Source of the DNA: Hirundichthys speculiger
Taxonomy: Eukaryota > Chordata > Actinopteri > Beloniformes > Exocoetidae
Assembly (NCBI GenBank): GCA_018398805.1
Contig: JAGFBZ010000739.1
Location: 124,001 to 188,000 of the forward strand
Reading direction: 5' to 3'
Length of the DNA stretch: 64,000 bases
The notes beneath the pieces were generated by a model, which was given only the letters and a program-made list of their open reading frames with translations, was not told where the DNA came from and did not search any database. A program made the translations under genes and the position numbers. Shown here piece after piece: positions 1 through 11,561 of this stretch (the stretch's first letter is position 1; each line of letters opens with the position of its first letter).

Positions 1-1071
1 TGCACAAGCTCTCGAGGGCCACATAAAATGACGTGGTGGGCCACATTTGGAGTAATTTTAAAATAGTATTCAGTGCAGTTACTTCACCATTTTTCTGCAC
101 AACCCATCTGAAAAACATAAAAAGGCTCTCCAGTTTGAGGCACCAGTCTGACCCGGTGATTCACCACATATCCCTGCAGCACGTCTCAGGCGGTAAATAT
201 GGATGTGTCAGTCAGGTTACATCCAGTCTCAAAAACACAGAAGCGAGCGCGGTCGCATAAACAGGCTGAGGAGGGTGACGGCGCGTCAGAGTGCTGTTTT
301 TCCAGGTAGTTCTTATTACATTTTATTCCGTGACATTAATCTGTTATTTACCACAAGTGACTGTAAACACACACACACAAAAAAAAAAACAATGTGAAGA
401 AACAGTTTTCTGGAAAAAAAAAACCCTGAAGAACTCGTTGTGAAGGACAAACTTGGCTTATTCAATTCATTTGGTCTGATATCAGCTGACAGAGTGATGA
501 ATGAACACACGCCGAAGGTATTAAGCAGTAAAAGATGCAGGCTGATGCTTTCATCGTAGAAAATATCTTGATAAGCGCAGCGTGGCGCTCTGCATACGCG
601 CTTGTGAATTTACACATGAAACGGCAGAGGGGGAAAATAATGCCTTTCGCTTCATCTCTTCTCTTAGTTGAACTGCCTCATTCTCATTGAGTGGGCACGT
701 TCACGCAAATGTCACATCAAGGCGCCATGAAATGTGCGAAATTCAGCATCAGCAAGGAGATGTCCGTAAGCTATTTTTAATCAGATGGATAAATAATGCC
801 AAACAGATCAGTTTATCTGTTGTAAAGTATGTCACGCGCACTGTTTCTGGATTTTGCCTCCGTATGAAAAGAAGCCAGGAGCTGCTAATCGAATACACTT
901 GATTCATTGATCATCAGCTTCTTTTGGCACTTTGCTGCTCCGGAGCATTCGGATGTGCGTTGACACAATTCCAAGAAGGAAAGACATCAGCAACGATTCT
1001 GAAGAAGTAATTGATCCTGTCCATCAGTCTGAGAAGGGCTACAAGGCCATTACCAAAGAATCTGTAGACCT

Positions 1072-1560
1072 TCAATTCAATTCAATTTTATTTGTGTAGC
1101 GTCTGTTACAATGTCAATTGTCTCTAGGCGCTTTACAGAGACCCAGAGCATGACCCCCAAGCAAATATCGTTAACTAAAATTATAATATTAAATCCTAAA
1201 GAAGAATAATGGCAGGTATAAAATTCCCACAGTGGGAGAAAAAAAACCTTTAAGCCAAACAGTGGCAAAGAAAAACTCCCCTTTAATCACAAATGACTGA
1301 ATGAAATGACTACATAAACAGATGCAGGTAACAGCACTGAGTTGAGATGGTCAGAGGACTAGGTCGCCAGTCACCACGCCAGCTGGCACCCCAAGTGGAT
1401 GTTCCAGCAGGTCAAACTGTGCCTTTATCAGAAACTGCAGAAGACCTTTACTGGCCTCTGTAACCATTTTAAATATAAAGGTGGCTTGTTTGGTAGAGTT
1501 GTTAGGAGAAAGGCGACTGTCTATAAAACAAATAGAAACTGAGATATAGTTATATCTAAA
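1072..1560 (-). mobile_element. Non-LTR retrotransposon 3' end with TTGAATTGAATTG tail
   Basis: Read on the minus strand, the sequence ends GGCGCTATA/ACACAAATAAAA-like followed by TTGAATTGAATTGAA at 1090-1072. This is the common teleost LINE tail. The 1072-1270 part is near-identical to 43794-43990, and its CTCCCACTGTGGGA segment is also seen at about 24850-24890 on the plus strand. The body upstream (1281-1560) matches the 3' region of the longer copy at 44520-44600 after a deletion. No intact reading frame. Confidence 0.75.
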
Positions 1561-1649
1561 CAAACCTCAAGACCTCTGGAATCGATGGCAATGTCATGCC
1601 ATTTTACATCATGAGCAAACGCATATCATCATGAGCAACCAATGGCTAC

Positions 1650-2035
1650 TGTCATGGGTTGATATGGGTTTATTCCACAGGTACAGGACCTGGAGAAGTC
1701 ACTAAGACAGCCGTGAAATCCTCTGTGCGCCAAAGGCTATCTATCCCATCAGCTAAAGCTTGGTTGAAATTGGTTCATGCAAACTTTTACTTGGACAACG
1801 GCCCCAAACACACCACCCAATCTACATCAGAATGGATGCAAAACAACAGAATCAAGGTATTGCAGAGCCCCAGTCAACATCTAGACCTCAGCATGATAAA
1901 TGTGTTGGTGGGATCTTAAGGCAGCTGTGCATAAGCAAACATTTAATGCTTAACTGAATGGACTGAAGCAACATTGTAAACAAGAAACTGCAAGAAATTA
2001 CTTCAAATGACTGCTTTTAAGTTCCACAAACCACT
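1650..2035 (+). pseudogene. Tc1-like transposase remnant (C-terminal half)
   Basis: The translation shows FYLDNGPKHTTQSTSEWMQ and then RIKVLQSPSQHLDL, matching the second catalytic Asp block (DN.PKHT) and the PSQ.PDLNPIE block of Tc1-like DDE transposases. The third acidic residue is lost (DLSMINVL in place of DLNPIE.L). After a stop, LKQHCKQETARNYFK-like sequence continues the family C-terminus. It is a dead fragment; no terminal inverted repeats were located. Confidence 0.8.
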
Positions 2036-3478
2036 GAACTCCAAAGCTTTTACTATTTTCACACACTGCTTCTGCATTTTGAGTTGCATTTTCTAAACTA
2101 AGTAATGATTCAGTAATGTGTCATCAGAGGTTAATGATAATGAGGACAAAGGCCGTTCAAGAGATTAAAGAATTTAAAGAACTGAGCCTTCTTCCAGACT
2201 CCCCCGCTGCTCTGCATTCACATTACCACAGTCTCAACTGTGTACAGATGTTATTATGGCACTACATGACACACACAGATGACTCAATGTTATCATTAAT
2301 CACAGATAGTATGATAGCAACTCTAATAACTTGGCTTGTGACTTATTATGAGTTCCTCTGGCAGATACACTCATCGCACATGTTTGAATTTGTGGATTAC
2401 ACAAGATGACGACTTTCTATGAATCATGTGGCACGTGTTTCAAGCCTTGCACACATTACATACATGTCCTCATCCATGCACATGTGCAAGTATTCCGTGT
2501 TAAACCGCACCTCTTCCAACTGTGCCAGAGACGAGGAAAACAGAGCACTGAAACTAGCCAAACTAACAAGACTTTAGGGGTCAATAATGCTTGTGCGGTA
2601 TGTTCATACGTAAATGTTGCAAGGATCGTCTGCGTCCGTCTCCATAGACTTTGAATGGGATGATGTCATCCATTACCAAACTGAACTGTGGTCACGTCAA
2701 TAGCATTGCCTCAGTCAAAAGTTTGGGGATTTTCACCTTCAGTGCATGTGTCAGCCAATCAAGTTACAGCTACATAGCAAGAGCTAGCCAATGAAATCGT
2801 ACATGGAGATGAGACTAATTCAAAGAACGTGGCTTATTTGTAAGGAAGAAATTTGTTTCAAAGCACAGGGGGTGGTGTTTCTGAAGTTCCTTCGTCATAC
2901 CAAAAACAATCGATCAATCCAGCTGTGTGAATATGTAGCATTTATGCTAAGAGGTATTGTGGCTGTCATGTGGCCTTTCCTCTTTTTTTACACACAACAA
3001 ACAGGAGTAGTGGTAGTAGTTGTAGTAGTCAAGCTTAATGTTTGTCTAACAGCAAACAACTGAGCCACAGCTCATGGTGACAGTAAACATTAAAACAATC
3101 ACTTTATCTTTATTTGCTTTTGTTTTGAAAAGCCTGTTTCTGGCTGCTGCGGAACCAGAAGAGAATTGGCGGAAAAACATGCGTAAAAGCTAAAACAGAC
3201 ATGGATACAGTAAAGTTACAGAACTTTCACATGGACATTTTCATTTTAAAGTTCTCCCAGACGGAGGATTCGACAGAAACAAGGTTATTTGTAACAACTG
3301 CCAAGCTGAACTCCCCGTTAAAAGTTTCTGCTGTTACCTCAGAAATTGCCAGTTTTAATGTTCTGATTGTGACTCAGGATTTTGTTGGTAGACTTTTTTA
3401 TTTTCTATAAAAACAGGATGACATTAATGCCCTGGCAGTCGCAATAAGCTTTATTTTATTTGACATTTTTTAAGATGA

Positions 3479-3953
3479 GATTTACACATGGGCGGAGTTT
3501 GCGGGGGGGCAGGGGGAGCATTGCTTCCCCTGGTGGCTGAAATATGTAATTGCATTGTCAACGAACTGGCAAAAATAAATAAATGTTTTTGACCGTAATG
3601 TTTTTTTTAAGTCCAAAATAAACTGCAGTATATTGTGACAGTTAAATGAATAATGTTATATTTTGTTTCTTAATACATTTAACATCATTAACATTAACAT
3701 TTATAACATCTACTGTGTAATGTATCCTGTTGCAACTATGGTTTTGAACATCATCTAATCTTGGACTTCATGGTTTCGTGGTGAGTGTATCTTGTGTGCC
3801 ATCATGTGCGCGCGAGTTTGCACATATGTGTGCATGCGCGCCGGTTCGCATGCATGCGCGCCGGTTCGCGTGAGAGTGCGCCCGTTTGTTGAAAGTACTT
3901 AACAATTTTTGCCCCCCCTGACGCAAAAGTCAGACTACGCCTATGGATTTACA
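3479..3953. mobile_element. hAT-type non-autonomous element (body 3487-3945)
   Basis: Inverted ends CATGGGCGGAGTTTG and CAGACTACGCCTATG are flanked by an exact 8-bp target duplication, GATTTACA, at 3479-3486 and 3946-3953. The body is 459 bp with no transposase. Its right third is unusually CpG-rich, with a twice-repeated GCGCGCCGGTTCGC motif around 3830-3870. Confidence 0.85.
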
Positions 3954-4084
3954 CCAAATGTGTGTTACTGACAAGTGCAGATGTTAAAAGCGTTTGAACA
4001 ACAAATGTTATGGCACTTTAGTTCATATGGCAGCAGAACATTTAAATAAAAGTGCACTTTACACTACTTTTGAATTCATTATTT

Positions 4085-4173
4085 GATTTTGTGAATACAA
4101 TGCGATTAATCATGATTAATCAGGGAAATCATGCGATTAATCACGATAAAAAATTTTCATCGTTGCCCAGCCC
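4085..4173. mobile_element. MITE 3' end fragment (GATTAATC-rich, ending GCCCAGCCCTA)
   Basis: Repeated GCGATTAATCA/CGATTAATC motifs run into ATCGTTGCCCAGCCCTA, the characteristic end of fish hAT MITEs of the GGGCTGGGCRAT type. The opposite end was not identified, so only the 3' part is claimed. Confidence 0.55.
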
Positions 4174-5288
4174 TAATATATATAATCTGTCTAGATCGCT
4201 GCAGTGTTTTCTTTAAATGCATTGTACCTGAAGAAAATTAGCAAGTTGGTGAGCTGATGAACCCTATTGTGAAGTATCTGGTCTTCCCATGTCAACATAA
4301 ATGATGGATAGATGGATGGAAAAAGAACAGGTCTGTCGAAGATCCTTGGAGTTGTCGACCATGCATTTGGGGTTTCTCCAGCAGTCCAGAGAGGCTGTTG
4401 GCTCAGGAATGCACTAACTCGACCCTTTTTGCATGACATTTAACAAATTAGAATATTTCCTCACTCATACTAATTAAATATGAAACTTATTATCCCCAAC
4501 GAAGTTATAAAATGTGTCTCATAAAGAGTAAAAAGGGATCAAAGTAAATGATGTGATCTAAAGAAGCTTGGCAACCACTGCTGCAGAATGCTTTTCCTCA
4601 ACGTTTTTGTGACGTAAATCCGTTATGTAATAAAGTGATAGCTTTAATAAAATAGATGTCCGTGGGTAGTTTTAGCTAGAACGAGTGATTAAAAATAGTA
4701 AGAAAATTACATGCAGTTTATTTGTCCATGCACAGGTTATCGGTTTTAAATACCTGCAAAAGTATTTTTTAACAATGACACTTAACTTTTGAAGCAGGCC
4801 ACAGTCGCCCATCAAGGATCTTGTCATGGGTTGTAAACTGCATAACGTAATTGTTAGTAAGTGGCAAGTACTTGGCAAGTACTAACAATTGTCAACTGTG
4901 GTTTTCTTAATTTGTCCCATTTCCCTCCCCAGGGGAGGAGGACAAGTGAAATTACCATCTCAAAAACATCAGCACTGAAAGGGCTGTTAGCTCGAGTCAA
5001 TGACTCAGTCTGTTATTTTGGGAAGAAATAAAGGACAGAGAGTGCTGCAAAAAGCATTGATTTTCTTTTTGTTTTTTATTTATTTATTTATTACTTATTA
5101 AAATAAGACAAACCAGCAAAAAGGGTGCCGGGACTGCAGTCTTCCACCACTCCACCAATGAGTCATTTACTCGTTATACATGTACATTATGTTCATGTCA
5201 TTTTTGCACAGATAACTGTATTAAGCCTGTCAGAAAAGAAAATGTTGCCAATGTCCACAGATGAAAATATAGTTGTCAAAGAATGTTT

Positions 5289-6374
5289 TAATATTAAAAC
5301 TGCATTTTGGGGCCTTATTGTACTTGCTGGTGCAAAACGCTTGGGTTTAGACCAGCTCCTCACTGGGTGCGTTGGGGGGGGGTCTTTCTGTTGTAAGTGA
5401 GGGCTGCTACGATCATGTTGTGTTTTGGTGGTATTTACTCCAGTCAAGGTTAATTCTCTTTGAATTTTGTGTTTCTTCCTTTTATTTTCATATGTGATTC
5501 CATGTTTACGCCACATTATGCTAAAAGCAATGACGACATCTTTCTTGCATGATCAGAGATCTGATCCCTTCCCCGAGCTTCAATTTTGAGAACTGAATGT
5601 TCTTTGCTTTAGATAATCTTACGTTTTTTTTTTTCCAACTGGATTTTTGGCCTAGTCTAGAGTAGTTAGCCTCTAAAGGGTCTTTTACCGTTCCCCTTAT
5701 TTTCAGAATCTGGCAATCTAAATTATACTAAAATTCAAAATTCAAACTCCAAATTTAATCACTTTTAATCATTTTAACCGATCAATCAACTGATTCCAAT
5801 CTGAGCTGCAAACCCGGACACATAGTGGGGACTAGGGGTAATAAAAAATAATCAATTTGGCAATATATGGCGATTTTCAGCCGCCCAGTATAATATCGAT
5901 TTTCTGAGCTCCTAATACCGATTTTTTTAGGAAATTTTCATTCTATTTATTTTATTTTATTTATTTATTAAATGTGCAAAAACACTAATAATAGACAATA
6001 AATAGGTTGTTTTGAAGCAAATAGTTTTGACTCAGTTTTCCTCTGAATGATCGATATCATCTGATGAACATATACAGCAACTTGATTTTTCATCTCTACT
6101 TTTAATTTTGATATTAACTGGGTAGAATATCGCAATATATCATGATATCGCAATAATAACATGATATCGCAATGATATCACACCGTGACCTAAGTATTAT
6201 AATACATATCGTATTGCGAGGTCCTTGCTAATACTGTGTCCCCTTTGGGTGGGAACCGCGCTATATTGATCTAGATAAGCTTGTCATATGTGCAAAGAAA
6301 AATGGGGTGCAAAAACAAAAAGCGGGGACTGTAATATTAAAACTGCATTTTGGGGCCTTATTGTACTTACTGGT
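5289..6374. repeat. 43-bp direct repeat pair (5289-5331 and 6332-6374)
   Basis: TAATATTAAAACTGCATTTT and the following GGGGCCTTATTGTACTT..CTGGT occur twice in the same orientation with one mismatch, 1043 bp apart. The interval contains the hAT-type element at 5833. The origin is unclear: a local duplication or flanks of a complex insertion. Confidence 0.75.
5833..6235. mobile_element. Degenerate hAT-type MITE, same family as 50744-52629
   Basis: It begins TAGGGGTAATAAAAAATAAT and shares the internal blocks CAATATATGGCGATTTTC, AATGTGCAAAAACACTAATA and AACATATACAGCAACTTGAT with the longer copy at 50744-52629. It is rich in ATCGATAT/ATATCGCA subterminal motifs. The right end is damaged (…GCTAATACT without the expected CACCCCTA), and no clean target duplication is visible. 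Confidence 0.7.
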
Positions 6375-6973
6375 TCATAAGTTCATGACTTTTGGTCTCG
6401 ATTCCGGACTATTGAAGGCCACAGCTTTGTTTATCGTTCTGGCTCCACCAAGCCTGCTAGATTTTGACACGTAGGCATAAAGAAAACTTATCCCAAGATC
6501 CTGATGTTTTCATATGATGTTTAAAGATGGCTGTTTTCCTACTGGCAATTTGTCATTTTCAATCATCCTGCATTCTGTGATGTGAGTTTAATGACCTCTC
6601 GATTTTGTATATAAACTGGAGAATAAACCCACTCTGCACCTCTGTTGTAGGCTAGTGCAAATGTATACAAAAGTAAAAGAAAAAAGACAAAGAATGAACC
6701 TGATCAACTGATATGAACGGTTCCATTTGTTTAAATTAGTTAACTTTGCAGATTGTAGGGCTCCTGGTGCACATGCTGGCCTCGTTGACTTTACCGCCAT
6801 CGTGATAGAGCTTAGACAACTTGTTGAGTTTTTACCCAAATGAAACATCTAGTTAGAACAATTACTTCACCAAATGTCGTCATCATACGAGCAACTGCAG
6901 CGATTACGATGGTGTGCACCCAAAGTAATCTAATTGCATTATTGCACTTAACAGCGGCGTGCAATGCTTTTAC

Positions 6974-7155
6974 CTTGATGGCAGTGGAGGCAATCTGGAT
7001 GTGGTGCAGCTTGTGCAAGGTGCTCTCCCTGTCGATGAAGTAGGAGGCAGCCAGCTGATGCAGAGCTTCCAGCGTCACAGTGCCATTGGATTCACTCGCT
7101 TCAGATGGTCGGCTCAACTTTCGTTTGTCCACAAAGATCATTAAGGATTCTTCTC
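6974..7155 (-). CDS. brinp3: BRINP-family protein (brinp3-like), third visible coding exon, MACPF region
   Basis: The exon is 182 bases. It completes codon 152 (G|GA) and encodes residues 153-212: EESLMIFVDKRKLSR, a short variable acidic/serine stretch, then VTLEALHQLAASYFIDREST and LHHIQIASTAIK. The acceptor is TTCGTAG (intron ends at 7156). The donor is AAG|GTAAAAG at 6973, phase 0, where the family sequence continues VTETRTG. That next exon is not found in 1-6973, so the gene continues off the left end. The variable loop is shorter than in human BRINP2 and similar to BRINP3. IASTAIK and FVDKRKL favour BRINP3. No stops or frameshifts occur. Confidence 0.94.
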
Positions 7156-7997
7156 CTACGAACACACAGACATTGACACATGCACAATTTTTAACATCAA
7201 TGGCTCGTCCAATTGTGAGCACAACCATTCTTGGGATAGTAAGGTAAAAGGCAGCCTGTAAGTAACCCACCAAAGCTCATTTCATCATTGTGTAAGAAGA
7301 AATCTATTCATGTAAGGAAAACATTGAAAAATCAAGTGTGTGTTAATTACACACTTTACTCAATTCGGGAATAAATCTGCAGCTGTATTGCACAAACTGA
7401 GAAACTTCATTGAACAAGTCTTTCAATAAAACATGAGCAGAAGCTTTCAAAAGACAGCACTGACAAGCAGTCAAAGGAGTAAAAAGAAAAATCAATTGAA
7501 AAATCCTTTTTAATGGGATTAGTTTTATGTTCAAAGTGGTTTACAGTGGAGAATTTCTCCAACTAGCATACACCACTTTATTACTTTGCATAGGTCAAGT
7601 TCCACGTTTCTCCTGCAAAATAGTACGTAATTGCATTTAAAAGCTCATAGCTGAAATAAAACTATAATTGTTGAACTTTGCAATTGATGTTCTTTCCTGC
7701 CTTAAAGCTGCCATCACAGAAGCGTAAATGACCTTTCTGAACAGCACTGATACAACTATGCAATTACAGAACCTGGACTTTTACTGATAACCATCAGGAT
7801 GCTCTTTTACATATTTAAACACATTGTTTCCATTGTGTGATGGTCCAGTAAAGGTCCGTCCCCAGTTCAATGACATCGATACCGTCTCTAGATGGGACTC
7901 AGATAAGGCTTTCTTTCTGCACAGTAAGTGCAGATGGACTTTGTAAATAATATGGTTATAACAGCCGGTGATGAGTGATGGTTCGTGGTTCTGCACC

Positions 7998-8123
7998 ATC
8001 TAGGGCAGGAGTGCCAAACTGATCTGTGAATGAAACAAGTCAGCTGTGTTTCTGCATGGTTGGAACAAAAACCTGCAGTTACACGGCCCTTTCATGGATC
8101 AGTTTGACACCCCTGATCTAGGG
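7998..8123. mobile_element. Short hAT MITE (body 8006-8115)
   Basis: The element is 110 bp. Ends CAGGAGTGCCAAACTGATC and GATCAGTTTGACACCCCTG form near-perfect inverted repeats. The 8-bp target duplication ATCTAGGG is exact on both sides. The CAGGGGTGTCAAACT end is the classic hAT/Charlie-like terminus. Confidence 0.88.
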
Positions 8124-8739
8124 GTTTGGAGATTGTAAGGGGTCCATCTGAGGTTTGTGCTTTTGCCTTGAGCACATTGAAATAAATAAAAAAAAAAAAA
8201 AAAGAAAAAAGAGAAATGGAGACACATTTCAATTATGTTTTTCAGACGCAGCTTTTCATGGACACCATTTTTTTTGTATCAGTTAATCAATGCAGTGAGC
8301 TGTTGACATCTGTGTTAAATCTTTTGCATCCGTATATCCTATACTCTTTATATTTTTGAATGTGTTACAGATCTAAAACACGAAAATAGATGTATAAGTA
8401 TATTAACAAATAAAAAAGTTGATGTGGGGAAAAAAAACTAAAATATTGGGTTCATACAGCCTGCAAAGAAAAGAACATCAAGGATATGCATATTTATACA
8501 CACATGCCCAACTCTTGCAGACTGGTGTCAATCGTCTCACGCTACTCTGTTAATGATGCACCAGGAAACAAAGTATGAAAACCACTAAAGGAGACAGTGA
8601 GCACACAGTTATGGATGAAAACGTAGCAGAGTTTTAAGTGCTTGATTCTTCTCAGTGTGTCAAACTGTTCTTTTTTAACTACTGGTTATAATGAGTAACC
8701 ATATTAGTTACCATAGGAATGAGAACCCTAACCCTAACC

Positions 8740-8882
8740 CTGCCACAACACACCTGGTTCATATTAACGGATCCCCATCAGCTTGTCATCAAGGTCTGCA
8801 CAAGACCATTAATTTGAATCAGGTGTGCTGAAGCAGGGAAACCCTTGAGGGAAACCCTTGAGGACTGGATTTGTCCACCCCT
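8740..8882. mobile_element. hAT MITE 3' fragment abutting the LINE
   Basis: AATCAGGTGTGCTGAAGCAG and then TTGAGGACTGGATTTG.CCACCCCTG at 8857-8882 is a common fish hAT MITE end (reverse complement CAGGGGTGGACAAATCCAG). GGGAAACCCTTGA is tandemly doubled at about 8838-8862. No partner end was found. Confidence 0.55.
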
Positions 8883-9540
8883 GAGATGATAAAGGGTGGT
8901 GGAGTTACAATGGTTGTCAGCAACAGATGGTGTAGTCCGGGACATGCTACTGTGAAACATTGTTTCTGCAGCCTGGATACTGAACTGTTAGCTGTGAGGT
9001 TCCGTCAGCATTTACTGAGAGATTTCACCGGCGTTACTATAGTTGCAGTTTACATCCCACCATCTGCTGGAGTGTGCCGCTGAGTGTGATGTCATCAGCT
9101 CTACCATTGCTAAGCTACTGACACAACCCAGGTCCTGGCCATGACTGGTGATTTCAACCACATCTCTCTCTGCCACATTTCCAGTGTTTCAACAGTTTAT
9201 CAACTGCTCACCAGAGAGAATAAAACATTGGCTTTTTTTTTTTTAATGCAAATGTCAAAGATGCACTTAGCACGATCTGCACTAGGAAAGATAAATCACA
9301 ATCTGGTCTCCACCTACAAACCAATCCTCCATAGGCAACCTGTGACCAAAATAACTGTGAGGAGGTGGTCACAGGATGCTGAAGAAACTCTGGGGGTTTG
9401 TTTTGAGGCAACAGACTGGGATGTACTCTGTGAGCCATATTGAGATGACATCAATGCTATGGCTGAGTGTGCAACTGACAATATTAACTTCTGTGAGGAC
9501 AAAACCATCCCCACCAGAAGAGTAAGGTGCTTCCCCCAAT
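8883..9540 (+). pseudogene. LINE endonuclease region (5'-truncated)
   Basis: The translation in successive frames gives KGGGVTMVVSNRWC, ELLAVRFRQHLLRDFTGVTI, VAVYIPPSA, then MTGDFNH, and later TRENKT, RRWSQDAEETLG, ATDWDVLCEP and RVRCFPQ. These are the end of the apurinic endonuclease domain and the linker of teleost jockey-superfamily LINEs (VYIPP and GDFNH are the diagnostic blocks). Several frameshifts and stops are present; it is inactive. Confidence 0.8.
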
Positions 9541-9570
9541 AATCACACAATCACACAAACCTCACAACAA

Positions 9571-10194
9571 TTGAATCATAGGCAACTGGACTTAGATTTG
9601 TCTAGAAGGCGTTGGAAACTTGCAGCTATCCTAGCTGGACATTCAACAGAACAAAACGATCCAACAAGAACAATATCTCAGAGAGGCCTGAGGAAGATAA
9701 CAAGTGGAGGAACATCGTCATACCCTACGTGTCCGGGGTGTCTGAAAAACAATCAACACCAAATTCCTGTGTGTTTCAAACCAGGTAACACACTCAGGCA
9801 AAAACTAGTACACCCCAAAGACAGGGTACCCCACATGCAAAAAAACAATTTGGTATATGCTGTCCAATGCAGTGAGGAATGCAAAGACTCATCCATTGGG
9901 GAAACCAAACAACCACTAAACAAACGCATGGCTCAACACAGAAGGGCAAACTCCTCAGGTCCAGTTTCTGCTGTTTATGTTCATATAAAGGTGAAGGCTC
10001 ACTCTTTTGTGGACAAAAACGTGAAAATCTTGGACAGAGAGGACAGATGGTTTGAGAGAGGAGTAAAAGAATCAATCTATGTTAAAATAGAGAAGCCATC
10101 TCTAAACAGGGGAGATGGCTTAAGATTCCATCTATCTCCCATTTACAACACAGCCCTCGCTACCGTTCCTAAGAGACTAAATAACAAGGACTGA
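9571..10194 (+). pseudogene. Penelope-like C-terminal GIY-YIG endonuclease domain, RT missing
   Basis: A 207-codon open frame without stops. Recognisable blocks are CPGC, then KDRVPHMQKNNLVYAVQCSE, then SSIGETKQPLNKRMAQHRR, HSFVDKNVKILDREDRWFER and GVKESIYVKIEKPSLNRG. This is the GIY-YIG nuclease of Penelope-like retroelements, which nicks target DNA for priming. The first motif tyrosine is present (LVYAV), but the YIG tyrosine is Ser (SSIG). The first codons lie in the inverted end repeat, so the apparent start is artificial. The true protein would have an upstream reverse transcriptase. Confidence 0.85.
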
Positions 10195-10363
10195 ACTAAA
10201 CTAAACTCAAGTTGCTCAAAGAAACATAACGACTGTCCTTTCACTGGTGTGGCTCTCCTGACCCAAACAAAAGGTCCAGCGAAACTCCATTAACAAAGTA
10301 TTGTCTTTGGAAAGTGGTGGGTGTACACCTCCACAGAGGTTAAAAACCTGAATCATACTCCAC

Positions 10364-10445
10364 TGTTTGTCGGACTAGTGCGGACTAGTCAGACTGATGC
10401 GTTGAGAACTGATGAAACCGCTTGGATAAGAGGCGAAACATCTAG
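10364..10445 (+). ncRNA. Hammerhead-ribozyme-like motif of the Penelope element
   Basis: The core CTGATGA (10409-10415) is followed by AA, a stem II CCGCTT/AAGAGG with one G-A mismatch closed by a GGAT loop (10418-10433), then C and GAAAC (10435-10439). This is the arrangement of Penelope-associated hammerheads, which normally have a fully paired stem II. TGTC at 10368-10371 could supply the cleavage-site arm pairing with ACA after GAA. Stem I is not convincing: a CGGACTAGT block is tandemly doubled at 10371-10389. Probably a decayed ribozyme. Confidence 0.6.
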
Positions 10446-10534
10446 ACAAATCTAAGTCCAATTGCCTATGATTCAGTTGTTGCGAGAATGGAACTTACCT
10501 GGATAAATGAGAATATCCACAGACTTCCCCCAAT

Positions 10535-11561
10535 ATTAAACCCTGGACCACCAGTGCTCTGAAAGAGCTTCTACACAAGAAAAAAAATGAGTCTTCAGGG
10601 AGGGAGACAGAATTGTTGAGGTCTGTCCAAAAAGAAGTGACTGTCAAGATTAGAGACGGCAAGGAGGTGTTCAGGAAAAAGCTGGAGAATAAGCTCCGGC
10701 AGAGCAACATCAGAGATGCGTGGTCAAGGATGAAGAAGATCACAGGCTTCAAGCAGAACGAGGATCAGATAGATGAAAGTCTGGCCAGAGTAGAGGAACT
10801 GAAAACGTTCAAGAGGTTCAGTTCAACCACAAGCTCAGCATCCTCCCATCCTGCCCCCATCTAAACTGACCTCCCACCCTCCCTTGACCCACATCTCAGC
10901 TGTCACATCTTCCACCTCAGTCATGGAGCTTGCTGCTGCTCCATCATTGTCTTCAACTACATCAGGAGATGTGGAGGGCCCCTCCCCCTCCCTCCTACAT
11001 GACCGTCTCTAGCAGTCAGGTGAAGAAGCATCTGGAGAGACGGAACAGGTACAAGGTCGCAGGTCCAAATGGTGTCAGCCCCAGAGTCCTGAAAACCTGT
11101 GTGGACCAGCTATGTGGGATTCTAGAGCACCTCTTCCACCTCAGCCTGAGCCAGGAGAAGGTTCCGGTGCCGTGGAAGACATCCTGCCTTGTTCCAGTAC
11201 CAAAAAGATCCCATCCATCTTCTTCTAATGACTACAGACCTGTTGCCCGAACATCCAAATCATGAAAGTCCCGGAGAGACTTTTTATTGGTCTGCCTGAA
11301 TAAGCCAACAAGCACCTTCCAGGATCCACTTATCATTCACTTACCCTGTTTACAGTTTGCTTGTCGTCGTGGGGTTGGAGTGGAAGATGCCATCATACAT
11401 ACCTTCAACAAACCCACAGCCATCTGACCAAAGCAGGCAGCACTGTGAGGATCATGCTCTTTGATTTCTCCAGTGCATTTAACACCATCCAGCATGCTTT
11501 ACTATCTAAGAAACTCCAGAGGGTACACGTGGGTACATTACTGACTTCCTGACACACAGAC
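10535..11561 (+). pseudogene. LINE reverse transcriptase, N-terminal part
   Basis: Blocks read in order: KPWTTSALKELLHKKK, LRQSNIRDAWSRMKKITGFK, VKKHLERRNRYKVAGPNGVS, PRVLKTCVDQL, VPVPWKTSCLVPVPKRSHPS, NDYRPVA, then (after frameshift) GSTVRIMLFDFSSAFNTIQH. The last is RT motif A with its catalytic Asp. The YADD box is not present before the next insertion. Multiple frameshifts; inactive. Same family as the minus-strand copy at 13690-14800. Confidence 0.85.

Larger units (their letters stand above)
1..6973 (-). other. Partial intron downstream of the third visible BRINP exon
   Basis: The intron starts at the GTAAAAG donor at 6973 and runs off the left end. Recognisable contents are a LINE 3' end, a Tc1 transposase remnant, two hAT-type MITEs and a MITE end, listed separately. 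Positions 1-1071, 2041-3478 and 4176-5288 show no coding signal; short open frames there have no family match. Confidence 0.8.
9561..10486. repeat. 46-bp inverted repeat bounding the Penelope fragment
   Basis: 9561-9606 (CTCACAACAATTGAATCATA onward) is the reverse complement of 10441-10486 with three mismatches. The right copy lies directly 3' of the GAAAC ribozyme core, so the left copy is an inverted piece of the element's own terminal region. Confidence 0.88.
9541..10523 (+). mobile_element. Penelope-like element fragment inserted in the LINE
   Basis: The host LINE sequence CTTCCCCCAAT is duplicated at 9530-9540 and 10524-10534, an 11-bp target duplication that defines the insert. The content is a GIY-YIG-type C-terminal domain ORF, a hammerhead-ribozyme-like core, and a 46-bp inverted repeat near the ends (9561-9606 and 10441-10486, 3 mismatches). 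The right end, CTGGATAAATGAGAATATCCAC, resembles the usual 3' end of fish Penelope elements. The reverse transcriptase portion is absent (5' truncation). Confidence 0.85.

Noticed and set aside
6812..7273. Extended 153-codon minus-strand frame around the third BRINP exon
   Set aside because: Only 6974-7155 matches the family. The flanking codons are intron read-through past clear AG and GT junctions.
8727..8745. CCCTAACCCTAACCC as a second telomeric site
   Set aside because: Under three full units, too short to separate from chance in repeat-derived sequence; CCCTAACCCTGACCCTAGG at 30782 is similar and imperfect.
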